Part shown: positions 6,120 through 7,090 of the stretch, one piece after another
How the letters are laid out: each line of letters starts with the position of its first letter
Numbering within the stretch: the first letter of the stretch is position 1
Assembly (NCBI GenBank): GCA_964343305.1
Contig: CAYFJO010000527.1
Span: 1 to 7,090 of the forward strand
DNA: 7,090 nt
From: CAYFJO01 sp964343305
GTDB lineage: Bacteria > Planctomycetota > Planctomycetia > Pirellulales > Pirellulaceae
Reading direction: 5' to 3'
The notes under the pieces: generated by a model
What the model was told of the DNA's origin: nothing
Databases searched by the model: none
The model's input: only the letters and a program-made list of their open reading frames with translations
Translations under genes and position numbers: made by a program

Positions 6120-7090
6120 TCATTCACGCAAATCGACCTTTTGCGGCTGGCCGTTCTTGACCGACTTCCAAGCAGCGTCCAGCGCAGCAATGGTCTTCGA
6201 ACCTTCGCGGGCATCCTCGCACGGGCCGTTGTTGTTGACAATGCAATCTTCGAAATGGGCCATGTAGCGACGCACTGCCTGCCCTTGGCCGTAGGCGCCT
6301 TCCATGTCCGCCGGGTAGTCGATCACAGCGGGCTGGTTGCCGTCGAGCTTGTCGAAGACGATGCGGACCTGACTTGGCTGAAAGTCTTCGAACGTTGCCG
6401 TTGCCGTGGCCTTGGTTCCGTAGATTGTAAGACCCATCATCGGCCCAGGCGGCTGCACCATGCCGTACGCGCCCAGCACGCGCGCCATCACGCCGTTCTT
6501 GAACTTCAGGTTGAGTAGGAAATTGTCCTCAATCGGATAGTCCGACAACCCGCCCCGGTTCGCATAGCAATGCACCTCGTCCACTTCACCGAGGAACCAG
6601 ACAAGCGAATCGACCGGATGGCACGCGCCGCCATACATAAAATCCTGCGGCACTTCCAGCCGCCACGGGGTCAAACCGAAGTAATCCTTGATCTCGTGCG
6701 TGTAGTGAGCCTCGGCAAAAATGATGTCGCCCAACTCGCCATCGTCGTAGAAACGTTTCACTGCCAGGAACGAAGTGTACCAGCGGCAGGTTTCCCCCAC
6801 CAGAAACTTCAGGCCACGCGCTTCGGCTTCACGGGTGACCTCGACCGCTTCGCTCAACTTGTTGACCATCGGCTTGGTGACCAACACGTGTTTGCCCTCG
6901 CGCAGCGCGGCCAGGCAATGCTCCCCGTGCAGGTGATCGGGCGAGAACACCGCGATCACACTGATGTCGTTCCGCTGGACGAGTTCCTTGAAATCCGTCG
7001 TGACGAATGCAATGTCGTGTTGCTTTGCGACACGTTCAACTTTCGAAGCCGTCGTCGCACAAAGGCCGCGGACTTCGAACCTCGTAGACG
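6120..7090 (-). CDS. Gfo/Idh/MocA family oxidoreductase, N-terminus outside the window
   Basis: The frame is open to the window edge; about 322 residues are visible and the start, the glycine-rich nucleotide loop and any export signal lie outside. The visible part begins in the Rossmann domain (FEVRGLCATTASKVERVAKQ, near residue 4) and continues through SVIAVFSPDHLHGEH and the family motif as T71-K-P, which keeps the lysine. The substrate domain follows: GETCRWY (98-104), then YGGACHPVDSLVWF (152-165), where H157 and D160 are the expected H-x-x-D residues. The end, REGSKTIAALDAAWKS, is typical of the family. It is thus a normal NAD(P)-dependent sugar or inositol-type oxidoreductase, substrate unknown. 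It appears to be first of the visible cluster, and its neighbour starts 54 bp after the TGA at 6122-6120. A GTG at 6959 is internal and not a start: homology continues upstream. Confidence 0.9.
   Translation of the reverse strand, partial: STRFEVRGLCATTASKVERVAKQHDIAFVTTDFKELVQRNDISVIAVFSPDHLHGEHCLAALREGKHVLVTKPMVNKLSEAVEVTREAEARGLKFLVGETCRWYTSFLAVKRFYDDGELGDIIFAEAHYTHEIKDYFGLTPWRLEVPQDFMYGGACHPVDSLVWFLGEVDEVHCYANRGGLSDYPIEDNFLLNLKFKNGVMARVLGAYGMVQPPGPMMGLTIYGTKATATATFEDFQPSQVRIVFDKLDGNQPAVIDYPADMEGAYGQGQAVRRYMAHFEDCIVNNNGPCEDAREGSKTIAALDAAWKSVKNGQPQKVDLRE

Overview
The window looks like part of a planctomycete genome, most like the Pirellulales/Rhodopirellula group, or a related environmental assembly. 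This rests on gene content rather than any marker gene: a Tat-exported Gfo/Idh/MocA oxidoreductase, a second Gfo/Idh/MocA protein, secreted Asp-box (sialidase-like) propellers, a membrane-anchored WD40 propeller, and high-GC DNA with loose gene packing. There is no tRNA, rRNA, CRISPR array or intact transposase.

Layout. Positions 1-374 (+) hold only a doubtful 81-codon ORF that starts like a signal peptide and then runs into a sequence resembling REP/RAYT-associated repeats. Positions 375-1571 (-) encode a seven-bladed WD40 propeller on an N-terminal membrane anchor; a strong Shine-Dalgarno sequence favours a GTG start. Positions 1780-2310 (+) are the 3' half of a sialidase gene whose 5' half is missing; a stop codon sits just before homology begins. 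Positions 2362-7090 (-) are a gene cluster read right to left: a Gfo/Idh/MocA protein (cut by the window edge), a secreted Asp-box protein, a secreted protein of unknown family, and a Tat-exported Gfo/Idh/MocA protein.

How the genes may work together. The gaps in the four-gene cluster are 54, 184 and 4 bp. The last gene's Shine-Dalgarno lies inside the end of the gene before it, so those two are probably translationally coupled. Three of the four products carry export signals. I infer a periplasmic or surface route for modifying and breaking down a complex glycan: the propeller as hydrolase or binding module, the oxidoreductases acting on sugars or sugar derivatives, and the unknown protein as partner. 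The substrate cannot be read from the sequence.

The most interesting points are a 14-bp RNA hairpin spanning the stop codon of the Asp-box gene, paired throughout only in the minus-strand transcript; loss of the usual EKP lysine in the Tat-exported oxidoreductase; the unknown exported protein coupled to it; and the broken sialidase beside an apparently inserted WD40 gene. No defence system or clearly new molecular machine is visible.
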